6,624 nt of DNA from CAYRIF01 sp964424205 (GCA_964424205.1 CAYRIF010000209.1:1-6624); one strand, 5' to 3'; counted from the stretch's first letter, positions 1 through 6,468 are shown. Numbers and translations are program-made. Notes: generated from the sequence alone by a model not told the origin.

Positions 1-25
1 TTTAGCTTTCTAAAAAATAGAGTAG

Positions 26-1135
26 ATGGAAAACTTTGTAGTATCGGCAAGAAAATATAGACCTGCTAGTTTTGACAGTGTTGTCGGGCAGGATCATATT
101 ACCACGACGCTAAAAAATGCCATCAATAATAATCACTTGGCACAGGCATTACTTTTTTGTGGCCCAAGAGGTGTGGGAAAAACAACTTGCGCTAGGATTG
201 TTGCCAAAATGATTAATAATTTTGAGGATAACGATCCCTCTACTGCCATGAATATTTATGAGTTGGATGCAGCATCAAATAATTCAGTAGACGATATACG
301 CAATTTGGTTGACCAAGTGCGGTATGCCCCACAACATGGAAAATACAAAATATATATCATTGATGAGGTGCATATGCTTTCGAATGCGGCTTTTAATGCA
401 TTTTTGAAAACATTAGAAGAGCCGCCAGAGTATGCTATTTTTATATTGGCTACTACCGAAAAGCATAAGATTATTCCAACCATCTTATCAAGGTGTCAGA
501 TTTTTGATTTTAATAGAATTCAAGTGCCTGAAACTGTGGCGCACCTGAAGGAAATAGCGAAAAAAGAAAATATTGAAGCTGAGGAAGAGGCGCTTTTGCT
601 CATTGCCCAAAAAGCGGATGGGGCGCTTAGAGATGCGTTGTCCATTTTTGATTTAATAGTTACCTATTCTTCGGGCAAAAAGCTAACCTATCACGATACG
701 ATTCAGAATTTACACATTTTGGATTATGATTATTACTTCAAACTAACCGACGCATTTTTGGAAGAAAATCTTTCGGAGGCGTTGCTTATTTTTGATGATA
801 TACTGAAGCAGGGATTTGATGGGCATAATTTTTTAACAGGTATTACGGCACATTTTCGTGATTTGCTGGTTTGTAAAGACCCTGCCACTATTCAATTGAT
901 AAATGTTTCGGAAAGTGTGAAAGTAAAATACTTAGCACAAGCTGAAAAAGCGCCGATGTCTTTTTTACTGACGGCACTTAACTTGACCAATCAAAGTCAG
1001 ATTGGTTATAAAGGAAGCAAAAATCAACGACTGCATGTAGAACTGGTGTTAATGAAGCTGGCACATATAAGTGCTGCTATCAGCCTGGCCACAAATCTTC
1101 CTTCGCAAGAAGCATTAAAAAAAAAAGCCAGTTAG
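26..1135 (+). CDS. dnaX: DNA polymerase III subunit gamma (short DnaX, zero-frame product)
   Basis: This is the unshifted 369-residue product. It has Walker A GPRGVGKTT (46-54), Walker B IIDEVHML (111-118, acidic pair D113/E114), a sensor-1-like ATTE (142-145), the arginine-finger motif SRC (155-157) and a sensor-2-like GALRDA (199-204). The collar domain III runs to about residue 355. It ends KKKAS at TAG 1133-1135, two codons after the A-run, which is near where E. coli gamma ends relative to its domains. The start is firm: an in-frame TAG (23-25) directly precedes ATG 26 and the N-terminus matches the family. No clear Shine-Dalgarno site is visible in the 25 bases available. The zinc module usual after Walker A (four Cys) is absent: residues 60-80 contain no Cys and this loop is about 14 residues shorter than in E. 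coli. Confidence 0.9.
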   Translation: MENFVVSARKYRPASFDSVVGQDHITTTLKNAINNNHLAQALLFCGPRGVGKTTCARIVAKMINNFEDNDPSTAMNIYELDAASNNSVDDIRNLVDQVRYAPQHGKYKIYIIDEVHMLSNAAFNAFLKTLEEPPEYAIFILATTEKHKIIPTILSRCQIFDFNRIQVPETVAHLKEIAKKENIEAEEEALLLIAQKADGALRDALSIFDLIVTYSSGKKLTYHDTIQNLHILDYDYYFKLTDAFLEENLSEALLIFDDILKQGFDGHNFLTGITAHFRDLLVCKDPATIQLINVSESVKVKYLAQAEKAPMSFLLTALNLTNQSQIGYKGSKNQRLHVELVLMKLAHISAAISLATNLPSQEALKKKAS

Positions 1136-1737
1136 CAGCTAAGCCTAAAGAAGCGGTAGAAGAAAAAAAGGAAGTTAAAGAGGAAAACATAGCGCAAGCA
1201 GTTACCAAAGAAAAGGGAGCGTCTACCAAATCTTCTAAATTAAAACCCGCTATAAATACACCACTGATAAAAAAGGTTTCTCTTACCGCTACTACAAAAA
1301 TCGCAGCGCCCATTAGTCAAGAGCAAGAGGAGGAAAAGGAGTTGATTGAGGTAGCACAACCTTTAGATGACCAGCCCGTGAACCTAGAAACATTACAAAA
1401 GTATTGGAAATCATTTGCCAAAAAAAAGAAGGAGGAAGGAAAAAGTTCTGAGTATCAATTGCTAAATCAGGAGATAAAGTTTACTGAGGGTAGAATTATT
1501 CACATAGCACTTACCAATGCGATACAACAAAATTTTCTGGAAAGTATAAGGACAGATTTGTTGCAGTATCTAAGACAAAAACTTCAAAACAATCAACTGA
1601 CTATTGATGCTAAATTACTGAAAGCAGCGCAAAAAGAGATGATTTACACGGCGACAGAGAAATTCAACCATCTAGCCAAAGATTATCCTCATCTTACCTT
1701 ACTGAAGGATGAATTAGGGTTGGATACAGATTTTTAG
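26..1737 (+). CDS. dnaX: DNA polymerase III subunit tau (full-length DnaX, made by -1 recoding at an A10 run)
   Basis: Clamp-loader ATPase subunit of the replicative polymerase; tau also links the loader to the polymerase and helicase in characterised bacteria. The product is read as 26-1126 joined to 1126-1737 (one A read twice, or one A added in the mRNA), giving 570 residues, about the usual size for DnaX. Residues 1-367 are the AAA+ core and collar domain. After the shift the protein continues as KKKSQLAAKP, then a Lys/Glu/Ala-rich linker to about residue 450, then a folded-looking C-terminal domain (about 454-570, beginning LETLQKYW and ending LGLDTDF) that resembles DnaX C-termini of Bacteroidota. 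The -1 frame has no stop from the A-run to TAG 1735-1737. That this C-terminus belongs to dnaX is well supported. That the shift is programmed, and not a sequencing error or mutation, is inference. Confidence 0.8.
1101..1112 (+). promoter_or_regulatory. Small RNA hairpin just 5' of the slippery run
   Basis: CTTC-GCAA-GAAG forms a perfect 4-bp stem closed by a GNRA-type GCAA tetraloop. It ends four bases before the A10 run. A nascent-RNA hairpin placed just upstream of a slippery run is known to stimulate RNA polymerase slippage in some systems, where it acts much like an intrinsic terminator. The stem is short, so its relevance is only a suggestion. Confidence 0.35.
1117..1126 (+). promoter_or_regulatory. 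A10 slippery run, probable dnaX recoding site (gamma/tau switch)
   Basis: Ten consecutive A residues are phased TTA AAA AAA AAA GCC in the zero frame. They contain A_AAA_AAA at 1120-1126 with two Lys codons in the P and A sites, so a tandem -1 ribosomal slip is possible. Runs of about nine or more A also favour RNA polymerase slippage, as established for Thermus thermophilus dnaX. A shift of -1, or one added A, enters the tau frame. Sequence alone cannot separate the two mechanisms or exclude a miscounted homopolymer. Confidence 0.7.
1127..1737 (+). other. dnaX: Tau-specific C-terminal part of dnaX (-1 frame; not a separate gene)
   Basis: About 203 codons remain open in the -1 frame after the A-run. 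The first part is a charged, low-complexity linker with repeated KE and EK pairs. From about 1384 it becomes a helical, better-structured domain. There is no ATG near its beginning: the only plausible internal start is a TTG at 1342 with no convincing ribosome site, and it would omit the linker. It also matches the DnaX C-terminus in character and position. It is therefore read as the tau extension of the preceding frame, whether reached by recoding or split by an error. Confidence 0.8.
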
Positions 1738-1744
1738 GCATAAA

Positions 1745-1767
1745 AAAACCACCAAAGTGGTGGTTTT
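1745..1767. terminator. Bidirectional intrinsic terminator between dnaX and the response regulator
   Basis: A perfect 10-bp stem (AAAACCACCA at 1745-1754, TGGTGGTTTT at 1758-1767) has a 3-base loop. Seven A residues precede the CCACC core and become a T7 tract on the minus strand. Four T followed by AAATTT follow it on the plus strand. It sits 7 bases after the tau stop and about 20 bases after the regulator stop, so it can serve both convergent genes. Termination is probably stronger for the minus-strand gene. Confidence 0.85.
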
Positions 1768-1787
1768 AAATTTATGAAATACCTTTT

Positions 1788-2207
1788 TTAATTAAATAAG
1801 TCCATATTCCTCACCTCTTCTAACGATTCTTCTGCAAGTGGCTTAGTAATAAACTTTACTACATGGTCATTATTCACAATCTTATCAATGTCACGTTTAT
1901 TATCAGAACTAGAAAGTATAATAACTTTGCATTTTTCCTTTAAGGCTGCACTAAATTTTTCAAATTCATAGAGAAACACGAATCCATCAACGATGGGCAT
2001 GTTAATGTCCAAAAATATGATATTAGGTAACTTATCCATCTCATCTTTATTTTCTTCAAGGTATTCAAGCGCACTCTTTCCTGAGTTTTTAATTTCAACA
2101 CCTTTTGAAAATCCCGTGATTTCTATAATTCTTTTGCTGATAAAATTATCAGTGTCATTATCATCAACAAGCATTACTAAGTCAATAGACTTTCTTTCTT
2201 TATTCAT
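1788..2207 (-). CDS. Single-domain CheY-like response regulator
   Basis: A 139-residue protein made of one receiver (REC) domain and no output domain. The acidic pocket is D15/D16 (VDDNDTD), the phospho-acceptor is D67 (FLDINMP, 65-71), the switch Ser is S99 in IILSSSDN, and the conserved Lys is K122 in TKPL. F119 takes the place of the aromatic switch residue. All key residues are present, so phosphorylation by a histidine kinase is expected. Such stand-alone receivers act by protein-protein contact or in phosphorelays and are common in Bacteroidota. No kinase is encoded in the window, so its partner and output are unknown. The start ATG (complement of 2205-2207) follows a purine-rich AAAAGAGAGAG stretch, a weak ribosome site. 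The gene converges on dnaX and lies 272 bp downstream of the lytic transglycosylase gene on the same strand. Confidence 0.9.
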   Translation of the reverse strand: MNKERKSIDLVMLVDDNDTDNFISKRIIEITGFSKGVEIKNSGKSALEYLEENKDEMDKLPNIIFLDINMPIVDGFVFLYEFEKFSAALKEKCKVIILSSSDNKRDIDKIVNNDHVVKFITKPLAEESLEEVRNMDLFN

Positions 2208-2365
2208 ATCTCTCTCTTTTAATCGAACTCAATATTATTTGGGCTTTGAGTAGCTGCTTTTAAATAAAAAGCAATGTTACAAATTTTCCAACTTTATCTC
2301 TAAAAATATTTAGCCAAATCCAGCTTAAAAAATATATTAATTTGAACACTAGCTATTTAACGTGA

Positions 2366-2373
2366 CAAATGTA
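2366..2373 (-). promoter_or_regulatory. Possible -7 element for the response regulator
   Basis: On the minus strand this reads TACATTTG, matching the Bacteroidota -7 consensus TAnnTTTG. No TTG lies at the usual 17-23 bp upstream; the nearest (2399-2401) is 25 bp away. It would imply a leader of about 150 nt before the regulator start. This is a weak call in very AT-rich DNA. Confidence 0.3.
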
Positions 2374-2416
2374 CAATATAGTAGTATAAATATACCTACA
2401 AAAAGAATTAACCCCC

Positions 2417-2444
2417 TTAGAAGTAATATATTCTAAACTATTAC
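2417..2444. repeat. Two overlapping small inverted repeats
   Basis: TTAGAA (2417-2422) pairs with TTCTAA (2431-2436). GTAATA (2423-2428) pairs with TATTAC (2439-2444). The hairpins are interleaved, so only one can form at a time. They lie just beyond the 3' end of the lytic transglycosylase gene and may be part of its 3' untranslated region. No T-tract follows on the minus strand, so this is not a typical terminator. It may be chance in AT-rich DNA. Confidence 0.3.
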
Positions 2445-2479
2445 ATTTTTTTAAGATTAATTTGGGTAATTTCAATAAG

Positions 2480-4522
2480 TTAGTTTTTGAAATATATCTT
2501 TATTTCACTTCCAATATTGATAGTATTGCCTTCTATTTTATTGAGTTTTTTTAATGCTGCCACACTCATCGCATATTTTCTCGCAATACTATATAATGTT
2601 TCGCCTTCCTGCACGGTGTGCGTAATCGTTTTTTTGTTGTTTGAAAACCTTGTAACTTTTGAAGGGCTTGCCGTAGAATTTGCAGCTACAATTAATGTTT
2701 GGTCAAATTTTATGGTATCGTTTTTTGTTAAATTATTCCATTCTCTGATTTCTGATACAGAAACTTTATAGGTTCTTGCTATGCTATAAAGAGTTTCTCC
2801 TTGCGTTATTGTGTGTACCAATTGACCCTCTTTTTTTGTAGCCGAGGGAGCTGCAATCTCTATGAATTTTACTTTTTCATCTATATTGAACGCATCAACG
2901 GGCGTTGGATTTTTTCTGTCAATCACATTTTGGAGCTCCTTGTTTTTGATGATTTTTATCGGTTCTTTTTCTGGTAGCTTTGATGCTTCCTTCCCGTTGT
3001 GCGTGTTACTCTTGGGTACTGAAATCTTTTTACTTTCTGATGTAGTATCTTCAAATTCAAAAATAGTATCATCCGCTACCGACTCTGTAATGATCCCTCT
3101 TTGGCGTATTTGTGTAGTTGGCGTAGATACTACTGCAGGTTCTTTTTCTCCCTGTTCAAGTGTAGGCACATTTTTATACTGAACTTCTACATCATCAGGA
3201 CGAATAAATCGTAGCCACAATACCCTTCCTGGTTTTAAATCTACTGCTCTATCCATCCGATTTTTCATCAAAAGTTTTTTTAACCGTAATCCAAATTTTT
3301 GAGATATCTCCCACATTGATTCACCACTCTTAGCGACGTAAAAATGAATTTTTGCCTTCTTTTTCTTCTTTTTGAAATAATATACCTGTCCGTTTTGTAT
3401 TTTGTCAAATGGCTTCATATCATTATAAGCCTTGAATTTCTCTAAAGTAATTCCTGCTTTGTTAGCAATCGATGTAGCACTATTGCTATTGCTGACCACC
3501 ATACCAGGAATTCCATTGATCAGTTGATATTTTATCCCTTTCTTTTCATATGTTTTGCGCTTAACTTCTGGGTAGTCAGCGCCTGCGTCTATTGTTACTT
3601 CCTTGCCGAGTGGTGCTTTTGCTATTTTCTTGGCTGATGCAGTCGCTTGATTATTCTTTGCTGTGACAGCGCCATTGGTATCATTGATAAGGGCGAGTAA
3701 TTTTGAGTCGCTTTGCTGGTTCACAGGTATGATAACAGTATAAGTTTTATCACTAGGAATTTTCCCTTTTTTAATCCATTTGTTGTAATCTTTTAATTTT
3801 TCAAGGTCATACCCTAGCTTTTTGGACAACTCTTTCAGTGTTTTATTTGAAGTGTTTGTATATTCTGCCAAACGATTTTCCGACAGATAGTTCGAATTTA
3901 ATGATCCTTCAAAAGCTATTTTATGTGCTAAAAATCGTTTCACATACCAATGTGTTTTTTTGTTGATGGTCATTCTATTTGCGCCAATTTTGCTCTTGTC
4001 CATGACACGCATCATGCCCCCTTCACCCATAAGGTATGCCTGTAGGGTGTATAACCAATTATTAAAATAGAGTGTATTATTTCTTTTTAGATACTTGGCT
4101 GCGCCTCTTGAAGCCGACACAATATTTTTTCTTTCATCGATGACCCCATCTACCCGCAGTCCCATGCTCACTGCCGTTGCTTTTTTGAATTGCCAAAAAC
4201 CTACCGCGTTGGAAGATGATACTGCATCTGAAATCAAAGCGCTTTCTTGTAATGAAAGGTATTTGAAATCGGTGGGTACATTTAGTTCCCTGAATTTTCT
4301 TTCAATGATTGGAAAATATAACCGTGCCCTATCCACTTTGATGTTGTGATGCTTCGGACTCCTCACTAGCATATCTACATCTTTTTGGATGTCTCGTTTA
4401 GCTCCTTCTGTAATTTTCAGGTGGATGCCTGCAAACTCCATGGAAGAAGGTACTTTTTGAGCCAATAAGGTTGTTATTGAAGTTATAAAAAATAGAAGGG
4501 GCAAAAAAATATTTTTAGTCAT
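2480..4522 (-). CDS. Secreted lytic transglycosylase with multiple LysM domains (MltD-like)
   Basis: A probable peptidoglycan-cleaving enzyme of 680 residues exported to the periplasm. Residues 1-21 form a signal peptide (MTKN, hydrophobic core, then LLA before QK). The transglycosylase fold follows: catalytic Glu E93 in LSLQES, GFWQF (108-112), and the NWLYTLQAYLMGEGG stretch (155-169) corresponding to the usual AYNxG region. Clear LysM peptidoglycan-binding domains lie at about 392-438, 569-612 and 633-678; the last two share GETLYSIAR. Degenerate LysM-like segments appear at about 220-265 and 331-383. A Ser/Thr/Lys/Glu-rich linker (about 455-560) separates the central and C-terminal LysM domains. 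ATG 4522 is preferred over an in-frame GTG at 4537, which adds five residues ahead of an otherwise standard signal peptide. It is the last gene of the minus-strand operon, about 40 nt after the methyltransferase stop. Confidence 0.88.
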   Translation of the reverse strand: MTKNIFLPLLFFITSITTLLAQKVPSSMEFAGIHLKITEGAKRDIQKDVDMLVRSPKHHNIKVDRARLYFPIIERKFRELNVPTDFKYLSLQESALISDAVSSSNAVGFWQFKKATAVSMGLRVDGVIDERKNIVSASRGAAKYLKRNNTLYFNNWLYTLQAYLMGEGGMMRVMDKSKIGANRMTINKKTHWYVKRFLAHKIAFEGSLNSNYLSENRLAEYTNTSNKTLKELSKKLGYDLEKLKDYNKWIKKGKIPSDKTYTVIIPVNQQSDSKLLALINDTNGAVTAKNNQATASAKKIAKAPLGKEVTIDAGADYPEVKRKTYEKKGIKYQLINGIPGMVVSNSNSATSIANKAGITLEKFKAYNDMKPFDKIQNGQVYYFKKKKKKAKIHFYVAKSGESMWEISQKFGLRLKKLLMKNRMDRAVDLKPGRVLWLRFIRPDDVEVQYKNVPTLEQGEKEPAVVSTPTTQIRQRGIITESVADDTIFEFEDTTSESKKISVPKSNTHNGKEASKLPEKEPIKIIKNKELQNVIDRKNPTPVDAFNIDEKVKFIEIAAPSATKKEGQLVHTITQGETLYSIARTYKVSVSEIREWNNLTKNDTIKFDQTLIVAANSTASPSKVTRFSNNKKTITHTVQEGETLYSIARKYAMSVAALKKLNKIEGNTINIGSEIKIYFKN

Positions 4523-4562
4523 TGGAATTATAGTCACACTTAAAATCTAAAAGTAGTCAAAA

Positions 4563-5207
4563 TTATAATTTTCTTAAAATCATCAGACCATCTCTGACAG
4601 GAAGTAGAACGTTCTCTACCCGAGTATCAGTATGCATCTTCTTGTTAAATTCAATAAGTGCTTTGGTATCTTTTCCCATTTTGTCATGGATATCCTCAAT
4701 TACCTTTCCGCTCCACAAGACATTGTCTGCAATAATTAAGCCTCCTTTGTTTAGGTTCTCTATAACGGCATCAAAATAATTGGAGTAATTCTCTTTGTCG
4801 GCATCAATGAAAATCAAGTCGAATGTCTCCTCTAATGTGTCGATAACCTCCAGCGCCTGACCAATTTTATAATCGATTTGGTGATTGTACTTTGATTCTT
4901 TGAAATAATTTCTCACCCTACCTTCTAGTTCTTCGTTGACATCTATGGTGATTAACCTTCCCTTTTCTGATAAACCTTCGGCTAGACATAGTGCTGAGTA
5001 ACCTGTATAAGTACCGATTTCAAGAATTTTATTGGGTGCTAGTATTTTTGAAAACATCGCTAAAATCCTGCCTTGCAAATGTCCAGATAACATCCTAGGC
5101 ATGAATACACTGACATTGGTTTCACGATTTATTTTTTTTAGCAACTTAGATTCAGCGGACGTGTTATCGGCTGCGTACTTTTCTATATTCTTGTCCAAAA
5201 AATCCAT
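4563..5207 (-). CDS. SAM-dependent O-methyltransferase (class I, catechol-OMT/TrmR-like family)
   Basis: A 214-residue protein, the normal length for the bacterial O-methyltransferase family 3 group. The SAM-binding loop is LEIGTYTGYS (62-71), with acidic D89 in TIDV as the likely ribose-contact residue. Divalent metal ligands are expected at D135 (FIDADKENY, 133-141) and D161/N162 (IADNVLWSG, 159-167). The N-terminal helical region includes MLSGHLQGRIL (39-49), where the family usually has its substrate-side helix. The protein is cytoplasmic with no signal peptide. The substrate cannot be told: relatives methylate catechols and other small phenolics, or 5-hydroxyuridine in tRNA (TrmR of Bacillus). 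The ATG is 6 nt after the stop of the M16 peptidase gene and has no clear ribosome site, suggesting translational coupling. Confidence 0.9.
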   Translation of the reverse strand: MDFLDKNIEKYAADNTSAESKLLKKINRETNVSVFMPRMLSGHLQGRILAMFSKILAPNKILEIGTYTGYSALCLAEGLSEKGRLITIDVNEELEGRVRNYFKESKYNHQIDYKIGQALEVIDTLEETFDLIFIDADKENYSNYFDAVIENLNKGGLIIADNVLWSGKVIEDIHDKMGKDTKALIEFNKKMHTDTRVENVLLPVRDGLMILRKL

Positions 5208-5213
5208 CGGTAT

Positions 5214-6449
5214 TTAATTTTTAGAGATATAAGTCAAATAACTGAACTGACTTTCGTCAAACATCTCGTGGGCAATATCTTGAAGTTCTTTGGCATTGAC
5301 GCTTCTAATCTCGTTGAAAACAGCCTCCAAACTTCTGATACCTCCTAAATCGAGCATGCTTTTCCCCATCATCAGCATCAGGTTCATGTTATTCTCTTCT
5401 GCCATTGCCAATTGACCCAACAACTGTTCCTTCATTCTTGTCAATTGAATTTGCCCCAATGGTTTTTCCTTTAGTTTTTTTATTTCTTTTAATACTAAAT
5501 TAATGCCTTTGTTCAGGTACTTTTGATCGGTGCCAAAGAAGATGCTAAACAAACCAACATCGGTGTAAGCGCTGTAATTTGCATCAATGGCATAAACAAA
5601 CCCGTATTTTTCACGCAAGGTCATATTCAACCGCGAAGTCAAGCCAGGACCGCCCAGCATATTGGTCAGCATGAAAAACGGAAACCGTTTAGGGTTATTC
5701 AAAGCATAGGCTGGTTTGCCAATGGCGCATTGTGCCTGGATTAAATTGCGTTCAACAACTATATTTTTTGGGGCATAATCTTTAAATAGTAGTCGGTTTA
5801 CTCGTGCATTGTAATGCGGTATTTCAGACAAGTATTTATCAACTATTTTTTTTACAGCCGTTGCAGAAATATTGCCAACAATGGAAAGGACAATTTTTTC
5901 TGTGTTTAAATTCTCATGAATAAAGTTTCTAAAATCTGCTTTATGGAATGATTGCACACTCTTGGCTGTACCAAGTATATTATTTCCTAACGAATGACCT
6001 TTGAAAATAACATCATCAAATTCATCCTGGATGGCATCTTCTGGGGTGTCTTGATACATTGCCATTTCCTCCAAAATCACACCCCGTTCTTTTTCAATTT
6101 GTTTTTCAGGAAAGATAGAAGCAAAGGTGATATCGGTGAGCAGCTCCAATGCTTTCTCAAAATGCGCATCTAATACCGAGGCGTAAAAGCAAATTTTTTC
6201 CTTGGTCGTATAAGCATTCAGCTCTCCGCCGACAGATTCCAACCGATTGATGATGTGAAATGCTTTACGTTTTTGGGTGCCTTTGAAGGCCATGTGCTCC
6301 CAAAAATGTGCCAACCCTTGCTGGTGGTCTTGCTCATCCCTACTGCCAATATCCAATACAAATCCGCAATGGACTATCTTTGTATTGGTGACCTCCTTAT
6401 GCACCACCCTGATGCCATTGGGTAGGGTGGTCGTTTCATAATCCCTCAT
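5214..6449 (-). CDS. M16 family zinc metallopeptidase (processing-peptidase-like)
   Basis: A 411-residue single-chain M16B-type peptidase of usual length for that group. The inverted zinc motif HxxEH is H48-F-W-E51-H52 (LAHFWEHMAFKGT). The third zinc ligand is probably E128 in ERGVILEEMAMYQDTPED (121-138), about 76 residues after H52 as in the family. The C-terminal half-domain has GGPGLTSRL (266-274) and REKYGFVY (279-286), the conserved Arg/Tyr region of M16 proteins. All catalytic residues are present, so it should be active and not one of the inactive partner subunits. There is no signal peptide, so cytoplasmic location is likely. The substrate is unknown. It is the first gene of a probable three-gene operon. 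The ATG at 6449 has an AGGA ribosome site (complement of 6457-6460) 7 nt upstream, one of the few clear ones in this window. Confidence 0.93.
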   Translation of the reverse strand: MRDYETTTLPNGIRVVHKEVTNTKIVHCGFVLDIGSRDEQDHQQGLAHFWEHMAFKGTQKRKAFHIINRLESVGGELNAYTTKEKICFYASVLDAHFEKALELLTDITFASIFPEKQIEKERGVILEEMAMYQDTPEDAIQDEFDDVIFKGHSLGNNILGTAKSVQSFHKADFRNFIHENLNTEKIVLSIVGNISATAVKKIVDKYLSEIPHYNARVNRLLFKDYAPKNIVVERNLIQAQCAIGKPAYALNNPKRFPFFMLTNMLGGPGLTSRLNMTLREKYGFVYAIDANYSAYTDVGLFSIFFGTDQKYLNKGINLVLKEIKKLKEKPLGQIQLTRMKEQLLGQLAMAEENNMNLMLMMGKSMLDLGGIRSLEAVFNEIRSVNAKELQDIAHEMFDESQFSYLTYISKN

Positions 6450-6468
6450 TTTGTTTTCCTAATTTTTG

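Noticed and set aside
1107..1112. AAGAAG as a Shine-Dalgarno-like stimulator upstream of the slippery run
   Set aside because: Poor match to AGGAGG, and such sites are little used in this phylum.
1132..1142. TTAG-CAG-CTAA hairpin as a downstream frameshift stimulator
   Set aside because: The stem is only 4 bp and AT-rich, overlaps the gamma stop codon, and is far weaker than the known E. coli stimulator.
1080..1313. Minus-strand ORF opposite the dnaX junction
   Set aside because: It is antisense to the open tau linker and has no recognisable domain or ribosome site; a shadow of the Lys/Ala-rich coding strand.
1342..1737. Separate hypothetical gene starting at TTG 1342
   Set aside because: The same frame is open back to the dnaX A-run, encodes a DnaX-like C-terminus, and has no ATG or ribosome site at this point. 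It is the tau extension.
2423..2452. Plus-strand intrinsic terminator (GTAATA/TATTAC stem followed by T7)
   Set aside because: The stem is nearly all A-T with a 10-base loop, and no plus-strand gene ends here.
2862..3182. Plus-strand ORF opposite the transglycosylase linker
   Set aside because: Its hydrophobic, Ser-rich translation is the expected mirror of a Lys/Glu-rich coding strand; no independent gene signals.
4523..4537. GTG 4537 as start of the transglycosylase gene
   Set aside because: It adds MTIIP before a complete signal peptide that starts at ATG 4522; possible but less likely.
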